From: Methanomicrobiales archaeon
GTDB taxonomy: Archaea > Halobacteriota > Methanomicrobia > Methanomicrobiales > Methanospirillaceae
Assembly (NCBI GenBank): GCA_013415575.1
Contig: JAAEES010000064.1
Span: forward strand, 1 to 6,329
Length of the DNA stretch: 6,329 nt
Direction: 5' to 3'
Shown here: positions 1 through 4,913 of the stretch, piece after piece
Position numbering within the stretch: position 1 is the first letter of the stretch
How the letters are laid out: the number at the start of each line of letters is the position of its first letter
Program-made: the position numbers and the translations under genes
Notes under the pieces: model-generated
Databases searched by the model: none
Told to the model about the DNA's origin: nothing
What the model saw: only the letters and a program-made list of their open reading frames with translations

Positions 1-327
1 TGACAACAGGTCGATAGCTGCTATCCCGACCTCCGGTCCGGGAACACCGGTAATTTCCGGCAGGCCGGCCCACCCGGGAAGTGTCACTGCGCTCACCTCA
101 CCGATGGAAGGATCTTCCACGCTGATGAGGATCCTGTATCCTGAGAAACCATCCGGTGCGGCATCGAGGGTGAGATTGACCGTGGTTACTTCCCCGGGCA
201 TCACCGTGATCCCGGGTTGATCGAAGCCCACCGACGCACCGGCAGCGAGCCCGGTCACTATGAAGAGGGAGAAAATGAGGAGGCCAATATTCCGTGAAAA
301 CGAAGTCAGGGGGTTGTGATTCGCCAT
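1..327 (-). CDS. Secreted cohesin-like surface protein, N-terminal part only (runs off left edge)
   Basis: The reverse strand is open from an ATG at 325-327 to the window edge (109 codons, no stop). Residues 15-29 form a hydrophobic signal-peptide core (NIGLLIFSLFIVTGLAAG region) after a short N-terminus with one Arg; cleavage is plausible around residues 30-32. The mature part begins as an extracellular beta-sandwich: ITVMPGEVTTVNLTLDAAP, then GFSGYRILISVEDPSIGEVSAV and LPGW. This pattern resembles the cohesin-like domains of surface proteins common in Methanomicrobia, where such modules mediate cell-surface or matrix adhesion; that assignment rests on pattern memory. No Shine-Dalgarno motif precedes the ATG, and a TATA-like box lies about 30 nt upstream, so the mRNA may be leaderless. 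The gene diverges from hisC. The rest of the protein, including any C-terminal sorting signal or anchor, lies outside the window. Secretion is well supported; the domain family is moderately sure. Confidence 0.72.
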   Translation of the reverse strand, partial: MANHNPLTSFSRNIGLLIFSLFIVTGLAAGASVGFDQPGITVMPGEVTTVNLTLDAAPDGFSGYRILISVEDPSIGEVSAVTLPGWAGLPEITGVPGPEVGIAAIDLLS

Positions 328-352
328 ACATCCAGATTGTCGTGCGACCGTG

Positions 353-363
353 TAAAGATATCT
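353..363 (-). promoter_or_regulatory. Candidate TATA box of the secreted-protein gene
   Basis: On the reverse strand this reads AGATATCTTTA, an AT-rich island in GC-rich sequence. Its centre is about 30 nt from the ATG at 325-327. Archaeal TATA boxes are centred about 26-27 nt before the transcription start, so transcription would begin only a few bases before the ATG. The 8-bp AGATATCT (356-363) is also a perfect palindrome, so a repressor site is an alternative reading. Confidence 0.4.
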
Positions 364-370
364 CACCCCG

Positions 371-398
371 TGGCCTCCTCCTGACTGGTATCAGGCCA
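371..398. repeat. Inverted repeat in the divergent intergenic region, candidate operator
   Basis: TGGCCT (371-376) is matched by its reverse complement AGGCCA (393-398). A second pair, CCTGA (380-384) with TCAGG (391-395), is nested in it, so two mutually exclusive pairings are possible. It lies about midway between the two divergent ATGs (327 and 445), where a regulator of either gene could bind. Around it, the 117-bp region holds only a weak TATA-like AGTTATCT (403-410) that could serve hisC with a leader of roughly 11 nt. Short inverted repeats arise by chance in GC-rich DNA, so this is tentative. Confidence 0.3.
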
Positions 399-444
399 AT
401 GGAGTTATCTGATCCCATGAGCATACTATTCCGGAACGCCACAC

Positions 445-1551
445 ATGGCCGGAAACGATGAGAATCCTGCCGGAAGCCGGTACATCCGGCTGATCCGGAA
501 CCTGTACCGCTCCGGAGGCTACGTCTTTGCTGCGAAGGCAGAGGATATCGCCCGGCAGCACGGCATCTCCCGGGTTGCCCGGCTGGCGAGCAACGAGAAC
601 CCGTGGTCACCGTCCGCTGCGGCAGTCAGGGAAGGGCATGAAGCGCTCAAGGGAGCGAACCGTTACCCGGATGAGAGTATGGCAATGCTTACCGGGGCCC
701 TCGCCCGGTTCCACGGCGATTACTCTTTCGTGACCGGTGTCGGGATGGATGGGGTGATCGAGACAATCATCCGGACGTTGGTAAATCCTGGAGATCGGGT
801 TGCCATCTCGCTCCCCACCTTCTCGTTCTACCGGCTCGCTGCGCTGGCCCAGGCAGCAGAGGTGGTGGAGATCCCGAGGGAACCGGACTTTTCGGTCAGC
901 ACCGGCCGGTTCATTGAGCTCGCACGGGATGCAAAGGTCTCCTTCCTCTGCACCCCGAACAACCCCACCGGTACCGTCATCCCGGCAGCGGATATCAGGC
1001 AGATCCTCTCAGGGATCAGAGGTATCCTCTTCCTCGATAACGCCTACGTTGAATTCTCTGATACCGATTACCTGCCTCTGATGAAGGAGTATGACAATCT
1101 GATCATCGGCCGGACGATGTCCAAGGCCTTCGCCCTGGCCGGCGCCCGGGTGGGGTATGCTTTTATTCCCGGATGGCTGGCCCCCTTCTATCACCGGGCG
1201 GCAACCCCCTTCACTCTCAACACCGTCTCGGCCAGGGCAGCTATCGGGGCGCTGGAGGACCGCACGGAAATGGAACGGTACGTGGCCTACGTCCAACAGT
1301 GGAGGGATCGTTTCAGAACGGAATGCCCGCTGCCGTCCTGCCCGTCGGGTGCTAATTTCGTGATGTTCGATACCGCACCTTTTTCCGGAGATGAGATGGC
1401 ACTCCTCCTCGCAGAGAAGGGCGTGATCGTCAGGTCATGCGCCAGTTTCCCCGGCCTCCCCGACCACTATATCCGGGTGAGCGTGGGGGATGCGTGGGAG
1501 AACGAGCTCTTCCTCGCTGTCATCACCGAAATCTGCAGGTCCTGCGCATGA
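445..1551 (+). CDS. hisC: Histidinol-phosphate aminotransferase (HisC), PLP-dependent
   Basis: Transfers the amino group of glutamate to imidazole-acetol phosphate, giving L-histidinol phosphate in cytosolic histidine biosynthesis. At 368 aa it is a full-length fold-type I aminotransferase. Visible family features: the substrate-side SNENP motif (49-53), PNNPTG (171-176), DNAYVEF with pyridine-N-binding Asp198 and Tyr201, the Schiff-base lysine K227 in RTMSKAFALAGARVGY, and the carboxylate-binding Arg in YIRVSVG (R344). ATG 445 is the only plausible start: no other ATG lies in frame before the upstream stop at 418-420. There is no clear Shine-Dalgarno site. It is first gene of an operon; its TGA (1549-1551) overlaps the next ATG in ATGA. 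Related enzymes such as CobD-type threonine-phosphate decarboxylases share the fold, but motifs and length favour HisC. No other his gene is in the window. Confidence 0.9.
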   Translation: MAGNDENPAGSRYIRLIRNLYRSGGYVFAAKAEDIARQHGISRVARLASNENPWSPSAAAVREGHEALKGANRYPDESMAMLTGALARFHGDYSFVTGVGMDGVIETIIRTLVNPGDRVAISLPTFSFYRLAALAQAAEVVEIPREPDFSVSTGRFIELARDAKVSFLCTPNNPTGTVIPAADIRQILSGIRGILFLDNAYVEFSDTDYLPLMKEYDNLIIGRTMSKAFALAGARVGYAFIPGWLAPFYHRAATPFTLNTVSARAAIGALEDRTEMERYVAYVQQWRDRFRTECPLPSCPSGANFVMFDTAPFSGDEMALLLAEKGVIVRSCASFPGLPDHYIRVSVGDAWENELFLAVITEICRSCA

Positions 1552-2060
1552 TGTACGGCATTACCGGCACACCGGGTACGGGGAAGAGTTCGATAGCCCG
1601 GGTGCTCCAGGAGCAGGGCTTCCGCGTGCTCCACCTGTCGGAGACGACCGGGAATTACGTTATTGAAGAAGACCCGCTCAGGGAGACCATGGTCATCGAT
1701 GAAGACCGGTGGGCAGCCGAATTCGTCCCGTTCGACGGGGTTGTTGAAGGCCACCTGGCCCACCTCCTCCCCTGCGACCGCGTGGCAGTGCTCCGGTGCC
1801 GGCCCGATGTCCTCGCTGTCCGGCTCCAGGAACGCGGGTATGGAAAAGAGAAGGTCAGGGAGAACGCGCTCGCCGAAGCCCTTGATGTCGTGCTGGTCGA
1901 GACCCTCGAGCTCTTCTCCCCTGAGCAGGTTTATGAACTGGATACAACAGATAAAACTATCCAGGAGTGCTGTGACCGGCTGGGCCGGTTTTTCCGGGGG
2001 GAGATCCAGCCACAGTCCGGTTTCCTTGACTGGTCTTCGTTTATCGGGATGATAGAATGA
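1548..2060 (+). CDS. AK6/Fap7-like adenylate kinase/ATPase, probable ribosome-biogenesis factor
   Basis: A small P-loop kinase (170 aa) of the AK6/Fap7/hCINAP family. Eukaryotic members bind ribosomal protein uS11 and act in late small-subunit rRNA maturation; archaeal ones have adenylate kinase and ATPase activity and are thought to do the same. Visible: Walker A GTPGTGKS (7-14) right at the N-terminus, the family motif VVEGHLAHLLP (65-75) with the characteristic EGH, an LRCRPDVLAVRL segment (82-93), and the lid-type RGYGKEKVRENALAEALDV (from 96) of this family. The start is the ATG at 1548, four bases into an ATGA overlap with the hisC stop; a second ATG follows at once (1551), giving MMYGITG. 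A weak AGGT Shine-Dalgarno core lies at 1537-1540. The frame stays open further upstream, but that stretch is hisC coding sequence and adds nothing conserved. Its own TGA overlaps the next gene's ATG. Family is sure; the ribosomal role is inferred from homologues. Confidence 0.9.
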   Translation: MMYGITGTPGTGKSSIARVLQEQGFRVLHLSETTGNYVIEEDPLRETMVIDEDRWAAEFVPFDGVVEGHLAHLLPCDRVAVLRCRPDVLAVRLQERGYGKEKVRENALAEALDVVLVETLELFSPEQVYELDTTDKTIQECCDRLGRFFRGEIQPQSGFLDWSSFIGMIE

Positions 2061-2659
2061 CCCTTGATACCTTCCGCCCGCACCTCAAGTGGATTTACCG
2101 GCCCTTCGTCGATATTTCCATACGGATAGGGCTCACTCCCGATGCATTCACTGTTGCCGCATTCTTTGTGGCGCTCTTTGCCGGCATTGCCTTCTATTAC
2201 GGGCAGGTTGTGCTCGGGACATTCTTCATCATGTGCAATGCCGCCTTCGACTCGATGGACGGTGCGGTGGCACGGGCCATGAATATCCAGAGCCGGAAAG
2301 GAGATTTCCTCGACCACGTCGTGGACCGGTATGCAGACATTTTTATCATTACCGGTATTTTTGCCGGGGGATTTGCACCCTGGCCAATCGGGGTATTCGC
2401 CCTGACCGGCGTCCTGATGGTGTCCTACCTCGGCACCCAGGCCCAGGCAATCGGTGTCGGGCGCTACTACGGCGGGGTTCTCGGGCGGGCAGATCGGTTG
2501 TTTCTCCTCATTATCGCGGGGCTCCTGAACATACTCATCCCTGCCGGGGTGTACGGCCTCCCGTATCTTGGATGGCTCCTGGTCATATTCGGGGCCATTG
2601 GGCATTTTACTGCCGCCCAGCGTTTTGTCTTCGTCTGGAAGGAGATCAAAGAGGAGTAG
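2057..2659 (+). CDS. CDP-alcohol phosphatidyltransferase, probable archaetidylinositol phosphate synthase
   Basis: Integral membrane enzyme (200 aa) of the CDP-alcohol phosphatidyltransferase family, which joins a CDP-activated lipid to an alcohol at a di-metal site. The full signature is present: D65-x2-D68-G69-x2-A72-R73-x8-G82-x3-D86-x3-D90, with the four metal/catalytic aspartates intact. Hydrophobic segments around 29-49, 51-62, 92-105, 110-127, 147-163 and 167-185 fit the usual six-helix fold after an amphipathic N-terminal helix. The later SY...Q-A...G and GRADR (143-147) segments resemble inositol-phosphate-specific members, so CDP-archaeol plus myo-inositol 1-phosphate is the favoured reaction; archaetidylserine or archaetidylglycerophosphate synthase is the alternative. 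The start is ATG 2057, overlapping the kinase stop (ATGA), with GGGATGAT just upstream as a Shine-Dalgarno-like site. It is the last gene of the hisC operon. Family sure, head-group specificity moderate. Confidence 0.83.
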   Translation: MTLDTFRPHLKWIYRPFVDISIRIGLTPDAFTVAAFFVALFAGIAFYYGQVVLGTFFIMCNAAFDSMDGAVARAMNIQSRKGDFLDHVVDRYADIFIITGIFAGGFAPWPIGVFALTGVLMVSYLGTQAQAIGVGRYYGGVLGRADRLFLLIIAGLLNILIPAGVYGLPYLGWLLVIFGAIGHFTAAQRFVFVWKEIKEE

Positions 2660-2660
2660 G

Positions 2661-2694
2661 CCTGATCTCACCATCCCTCCGGATGAGCATCAGG
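2661..2694. terminator. Hairpin between convergent genes, possible termination element
   Basis: CCTGATCTCA (2661-2670) pairs with TGAG (2684-2687) and ATCAGG (2689-2694), leaving a single bulged C at 2688; TCC/GGA (2674-2676 with 2681-2683) can extend the stem around a CTCC loop. It starts two bases after the lipid synthase stop and ends 15 bases before the convergent channel gene's stop, so it would form in both transcripts. Neither side has a strong T-run, the usual archaeal intrinsic termination signal, so a role in mRNA 3'-end protection is just as likely. Confidence 0.4.
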
Positions 2695-2708
2695 ATTCAT
2701 GTGCTGAT

Positions 2709-3368
2709 TCACGCAACAGTCCGGAACTGTCTCGTATATTTCCACTTGACCAGGGGGAACAGGATTACCAATGAGCCCCATGAGATCATGGCGGCGAGCG
2801 GGCTTGCCAGTGCAATACCAATGGATGCAAGAAAAACACCGATCGGAATCATGCTTCTGACCGAGAGGTACTGGATAAAATTGGCATCAAGTGGCTGGTT
2901 CAGCAGGTTATCACAATGCGCACCATGGTGCCAGATAAGACAGAGCAAGAAACTGCTGGAGGCGATCACAGCGGCATAAAAGATCACCACGCTGACGTGA
3001 GCCCCGTACAAACCCAGTAGTAACGTCGGGAAGGGCATAAAGGCGATGAAGAAGAGGAAAAATATATTGAGCACGATGAGGTGCTGGTCGACATCACGGA
3101 TGAAGGAGAACATGCGATGGTAGGAAAACCAATAGTACGCGATGATAAAGAAACTGAGCGAAAAACCGATCATTTTAGGGTAGATATCTACCAGGCTCGG
3201 CAGCAGAAGCACATCAATCTGTTGCGATGGTATCTCAGGAATGGTGAGGTCAAGGACCAGAAGTGTTATGGCGATCGCAAAGACGCCATCGCTCAGGGCC
3301 ATCATTCTTTCCTTATTCACGCCCAGTCGATTGTAGAGCAATCTCATCTGAACAATATCGTCTTCCAT
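2709..3368 (-). CDS. TMEM175-family potassium channel subunit (DUF1211)
   Basis: Six-helix membrane protein (219 aa) of the prokaryotic TMEM175 family, whose characterised members form tetrameric potassium-permeable channels with the pore lined by helix 1. The signature sits in TM1 at 21-41: RMMALSDGVFAIAITLLVLDL, normally R-x3-FSDG-x-FAIA. Arg21, Ser26 and Asp27 are kept but the usual Phe before SD is Leu25. The second conserved block, YYWFSYHRMF (78-87) followed by NIFFLFFIAFMPFPT, is also typical. Other hydrophobic segments fall at about 62-82, 97-119, 124-147, 173-187 and 188-206. ATG 3366-3368 is chosen because AGGAGG (3374-3379) sits right before it; an in-frame ATG ten codons upstream has no such site and adds an unlike-family extension. 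The gene stands alone with its own promoter, convergent to the hisC operon. Hand counts of sampled lines give about 50% GC against about 58-67% in hisC and fen, hinting at later acquisition. Confidence 0.9.
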   Translation of the reverse strand: MEDDIVQMRLLYNRLGVNKERMMALSDGVFAIAITLLVLDLTIPEIPSQQIDVLLLPSLVDIYPKMIGFSLSFFIIAYYWFSYHRMFSFIRDVDQHLIVLNIFFLFFIAFMPFPTLLLGLYGAHVSVVIFYAAVIASSSFLLCLIWHHGAHCDNLLNQPLDANFIQYLSVRSMIPIGVFLASIGIALASPLAAMISWGSLVILFPLVKWKYTRQFRTVA

Positions 3369-3373
3369 GATTA

Positions 3374-3379
3374 CCTCCT
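3374..3379 (-). promoter_or_regulatory. Strong Shine-Dalgarno site fixing the channel gene start
   Basis: The reverse strand reads AGGAGGTAATC immediately before the ATG at 3366-3368, differing by one base from the ideal complement of the archaeal 16S rRNA tail (GGAGGTGATC). It rules out the in-frame ATG at 3396-3398, which lies upstream of this site. Confidence 0.8.
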
Positions 3380-3418
3380 GATGCAGAAGACATGACATGA
3401 ATATGAGGGAATGAGGAG

Positions 3419-3427
3419 AAAAATATG
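3419..3427 (-). promoter_or_regulatory. Candidate TATA box of the channel gene
   Basis: CATATTTTT on the reverse strand is the most AT-rich element in the 147-bp gap between the channel start and the fen stop. With the usual spacing, transcription would start near 3397 and give a leader of about 29 nt that contains the Shine-Dalgarno site. The leader would be pyrimidine-rich with four TCAT repeats. The rest of the gap (to 3515) shows no gene. Confidence 0.45.
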
Positions 3428-3515
3428 CCTTGAGGAAAGTTGGGATAACCTGTGGCGTAAGGATGCTTCCCCGGTTGGTTGACAGCGGCGGGGGTCACCC
3501 GGCCACTAAGAATTT

Positions 3516-4517
3516 TTAGAACCAGCTATCAAGCGTTTTCTGCCCGGACTTCACTTTGAGACCTTCAAGAGCCTTCTCAACGCGGTCCGGGGTGAAGTCA
3601 TAGGTGTCGCAGAGCATCGAGACGACACCCTCCCGGTCAGGCTCGCTCCAGGAAAGAGCGTAGTCAGCGGTGACCGGTGGATTGAGGAAGAACTCCATTA
3701 CGGAATCAACATCAAGGCCGGGGAGCTTTTCAGCAGCCACCTGGTCGAACTCACCGTTCCGGACGATCTTGAGAGCCGTTTTGGCCCCAATCCCTTTCAC
3801 TCCTGCATTGAAGTCGGTGCCCACGAGAACGGCGATCCGGACGAGGTCATCCCGGGAAATGCGAAGCCCTGAGAGGATTTCTGCGAGGACTATCCGCTCC
3901 GGATTTACTGAGATCGTCCGACCGTGCAGCTTCCGCCGTCCGCTCACGGTGAGGTTCCGCATCAGCACCGGCGCTCCGAAGAGGAGGGTGTCATAGTCCT
4001 GGGACACCACATACCGGGCATCGCCCCGGCTGACCATATCCGCAGCCTGGGCCTCCCCCTCGCTGGGGGCGTCGACATACGGCAGGCCGAGGAGCGTGAT
4101 CAGGCGCTTTGAGGTCACGATGACCTCCTGGTCAATCCGTGATGACGCCCGGGCATGTTTTGCGGCCTCTTCAACCTCTCCCCGTTCAAGTGCGTCCTGC
4201 CACCGCTCCCGGGCCTGTTCCCGGACCGATCGGCGCTGCTCAATGGTCTCCTGCTTGAATTCAGGGGGTGTACCATCGAAGACCCAGATCGGTCGGATCC
4301 CTTTCTCAATGAAATTGACCGCCCGGAAGAGGATGCCCGAGAGGTGGGAGGTGACCCTGCCCTCCCGATCCATGAGCGGCGTGCCGTCCGGCTGCCTGAT
4401 GATACTCAGGAACTGGTAGAGTGCATTGTGTGCGTCAACCGCAGCGACACCTGCGAGTGCCTCCCAGGAGAGTGGTGTCTTGTAATCGGCGATGATGTCC
4501 CGCAGTGCAACACCCAT
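3516..4517 (-). CDS. fen: Flap endonuclease 1 (FEN-1), archaeal Rad2/XPG-family nuclease
   Basis: Structure-specific 5' nuclease (333 aa, normal family length) that removes 5' flaps during Okazaki-fragment maturation and repair. N-terminal (XPG-N) and internal (XPG-I) nuclease regions are intact: metal ligands D28 (AVDAHNALYQFL), D81 (VFDGTPPEFK), E153 and E155 (PSEGEAQAAD), D174 and D176 (SQDYDTLLFG) and D235 (VGTDFN). The helix-three-turn-helix DNA-binding motif follows as GVKGIGAKTALKIV (239-252). The protein ends in a textbook PIP box, QKTLDSWF (326-333), for docking on the PCNA clamp. The start at 4515-4517 is supported by AGGTGAT six bases upstream; a longer in-frame start at 4539-4541 would add eight residues (MFREGDVG), two of whose codons are the Shine-Dalgarno site itself, and delay the conserved MGVALRDI start. 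It lies 24 bp after a small membrane-protein gene and is probably co-transcribed with it. Confidence 0.96.
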   Translation of the reverse strand: MGVALRDIIADYKTPLSWEALAGVAAVDAHNALYQFLSIIRQPDGTPLMDREGRVTSHLSGILFRAVNFIEKGIRPIWVFDGTPPEFKQETIEQRRSVREQARERWQDALERGEVEEAAKHARASSRIDQEVIVTSKRLITLLGLPYVDAPSEGEAQAADMVSRGDARYVVSQDYDTLLFGAPVLMRNLTVSGRRKLHGRTISVNPERIVLAEILSGLRISRDDLVRIAVLVGTDFNAGVKGIGAKTALKIVRNGEFDQVAAEKLPGLDVDSVMEFFLNPPVTADYALSWSEPDREGVVSMLCDTYDFTPDRVEKALEGLKVKSGQKTLDSWF

Positions 4518-4522
4518 TCCCA

Positions 4523-4530
4523 CATCACCT
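4523..4530 (-). promoter_or_regulatory. Shine-Dalgarno site of fen
   Basis: The reverse strand reads AGGTGATG, matching the core of the archaeal anti-Shine-Dalgarno complement, and sits at standard spacing before the ATG at 4515-4517. It lies within the 24-bp gap after the upstream gene's stop, so fen is translated from its own site in a polycistronic mRNA. Confidence 0.75.
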
Positions 4531-4541
4531 TCCCGGAACAA

Positions 4542-4856
4542 TTACCGGTACACTTTCCGGGAGACCTCTTGGACGATATCTTCGATCCGGTCGATGCTGC
4601 TTTCATACCGCTGCGCCATCTTCGCAGAGATATCCTCAAGGTTGACCCGGATCATCCGTTCGCGATTGGTGATGTTGCGTTCAATGAGGCGGATCCTGTG
4701 GTGGATGATCACGAGGAGGCCGGCGAGGGAGAGCACCATCAGGAGAGCGGCAAACGTTATTTCCCATGTTGCCCTCAACAGGGAAAAGAACCACCAGGTC
4801 GATGCAGCAAGTATGATAATGAGTATTATATCCCCCAGATACTCACGTATATCCAT
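4542..4856 (-). CDS. Small two-helix membrane protein of unknown function, upstream of fen
   Basis: I do not recognise a family. The 104-residue product has two hydrophobic segments, at about 8-27 (DIILIIILAASTWWFFSLLR region) and 32-52 (ending LLVIIHH), with a very short turn at 28-31. A highly charged, predicted-helical tail follows (53-104), rich in Arg, Glu and Ile, with hydrophobic residues spaced roughly as in a coiled coil (I55, I58, I62, M68/I69, I76, M80, I88, I91, I94, V98). A hairpin anchor with both ends on the same side fits, and the positive charges after TM2 favour a cytoplasmic tail. Translation from ATG 4854-4856 has no Shine-Dalgarno site; an AT-rich box lies 29 nt upstream, so it is probably leaderless. 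It is first in a likely operon with fen and diverges from the presenilin homologue. A membrane scaffold, or a partner or substrate of that protease, is only a guess. Confidence 0.78.
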   Translation of the reverse strand: MDIREYLGDIILIIILAASTWWFFSLLRATWEITFAALLMVLSLAGLLVIIHHRIRLIERNITNRERMIRVNLEDISAKMAQRYESSIDRIEDIVQEVSRKVYR

Positions 4857-4878
4857 GTTTTTACATGATGAAGACCGG

Positions 4879-4891
4879 GTAATTAAGTTAC
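4879..4891. promoter_or_regulatory. Candidate shared bidirectional TATA box
   Basis: GTAATTAAGTTAC, a near-palindrome (GTAA...TTAC arms), is the only AT-rich island of this kind in the 57-bp divergent gap 4857-4913. Its centre (4885) is exactly 29 nt from the A of both ATGs (4856 on the reverse strand, 4914 on the forward strand). With the archaeal TATA-to-start distance of about 26-27 nt, both transcripts would have leaders of only 2-3 nt. Neither ATG has a Shine-Dalgarno site, which agrees. Two overlapping TATA boxes, one per strand, are equally possible. Confidence 0.55.
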
Positions 4892-4913
4892 CTGTGATTC
4901 CCGGGGTTTTCTC

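Noticed and set aside
98..610. 170-codon reverse-strand open frame across the hisC start
   Set aside because: It overlaps hisC and the true reverse-strand gene in another frame; the product is Arg/Gly/Ser-rich without domain-like sequence, typical of shadow frames in GC-rich DNA.
1535..1545. GCAGGTCCTGC palindrome before the kinase start as a hairpin or operator
   Set aside because: It has a one-base centre, so it cannot form a stable RNA hairpin, and it lies within hisC coding sequence whose codons explain it.
1437..1547. Upstream extension of the AK6-like kinase to an ATG at 1437
   Set aside because: The extra 37 residues are hisC coding sequence in another frame and would push the Walker A motif away from the N-terminus, where the family has it; the ATGA overlap at 1548 is the better start.
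1931..2674. 247-codon reverse-strand open frame opposite the lipid synthase
   Set aside because: It is antisense to a gene with a full catalytic signature, has no recognisable motif, and shows no promoter or Shine-Dalgarno site.
2089..2979. 296-codon forward open frame across the lipid synthase and channel genes
   Set aside because: It is a frame-shifted shadow rich in Arg, Cys and His that runs through the convergent intergenic hairpin into the antisense of the channel gene.
3369..3398. Ten-residue N-terminal extension of the channel protein from ATG 3396-3398
   Set aside because: The strong AGGAGG site lies between the two ATGs and serves only the downstream one; the upstream ATG is close to the predicted transcription start.
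3392..3414. Four ATGA units in the channel gene leader as a regulatory repeat
   Set aside because: The spacing is irregular (5, 6 and 8 bases) and the region is low in complexity; chance is sufficient explanation.
4518..4541. Eight-residue N-terminal extension of FEN-1 from ATG 4539-4541
   Set aside because: Its codons include the AGGTGAT Shine-Dalgarno site of the downstream ATG, and archaeal FEN-1 proteins start near the MGV sequence.
4155..4868. 237-codon forward open frame antisense to fen and the small membrane gene
   Set aside because: Both genes on the other strand are better supported (intact FEN-1 motifs, TM segments); this frame is Asp/Pro/His-rich and lacks any known motif.
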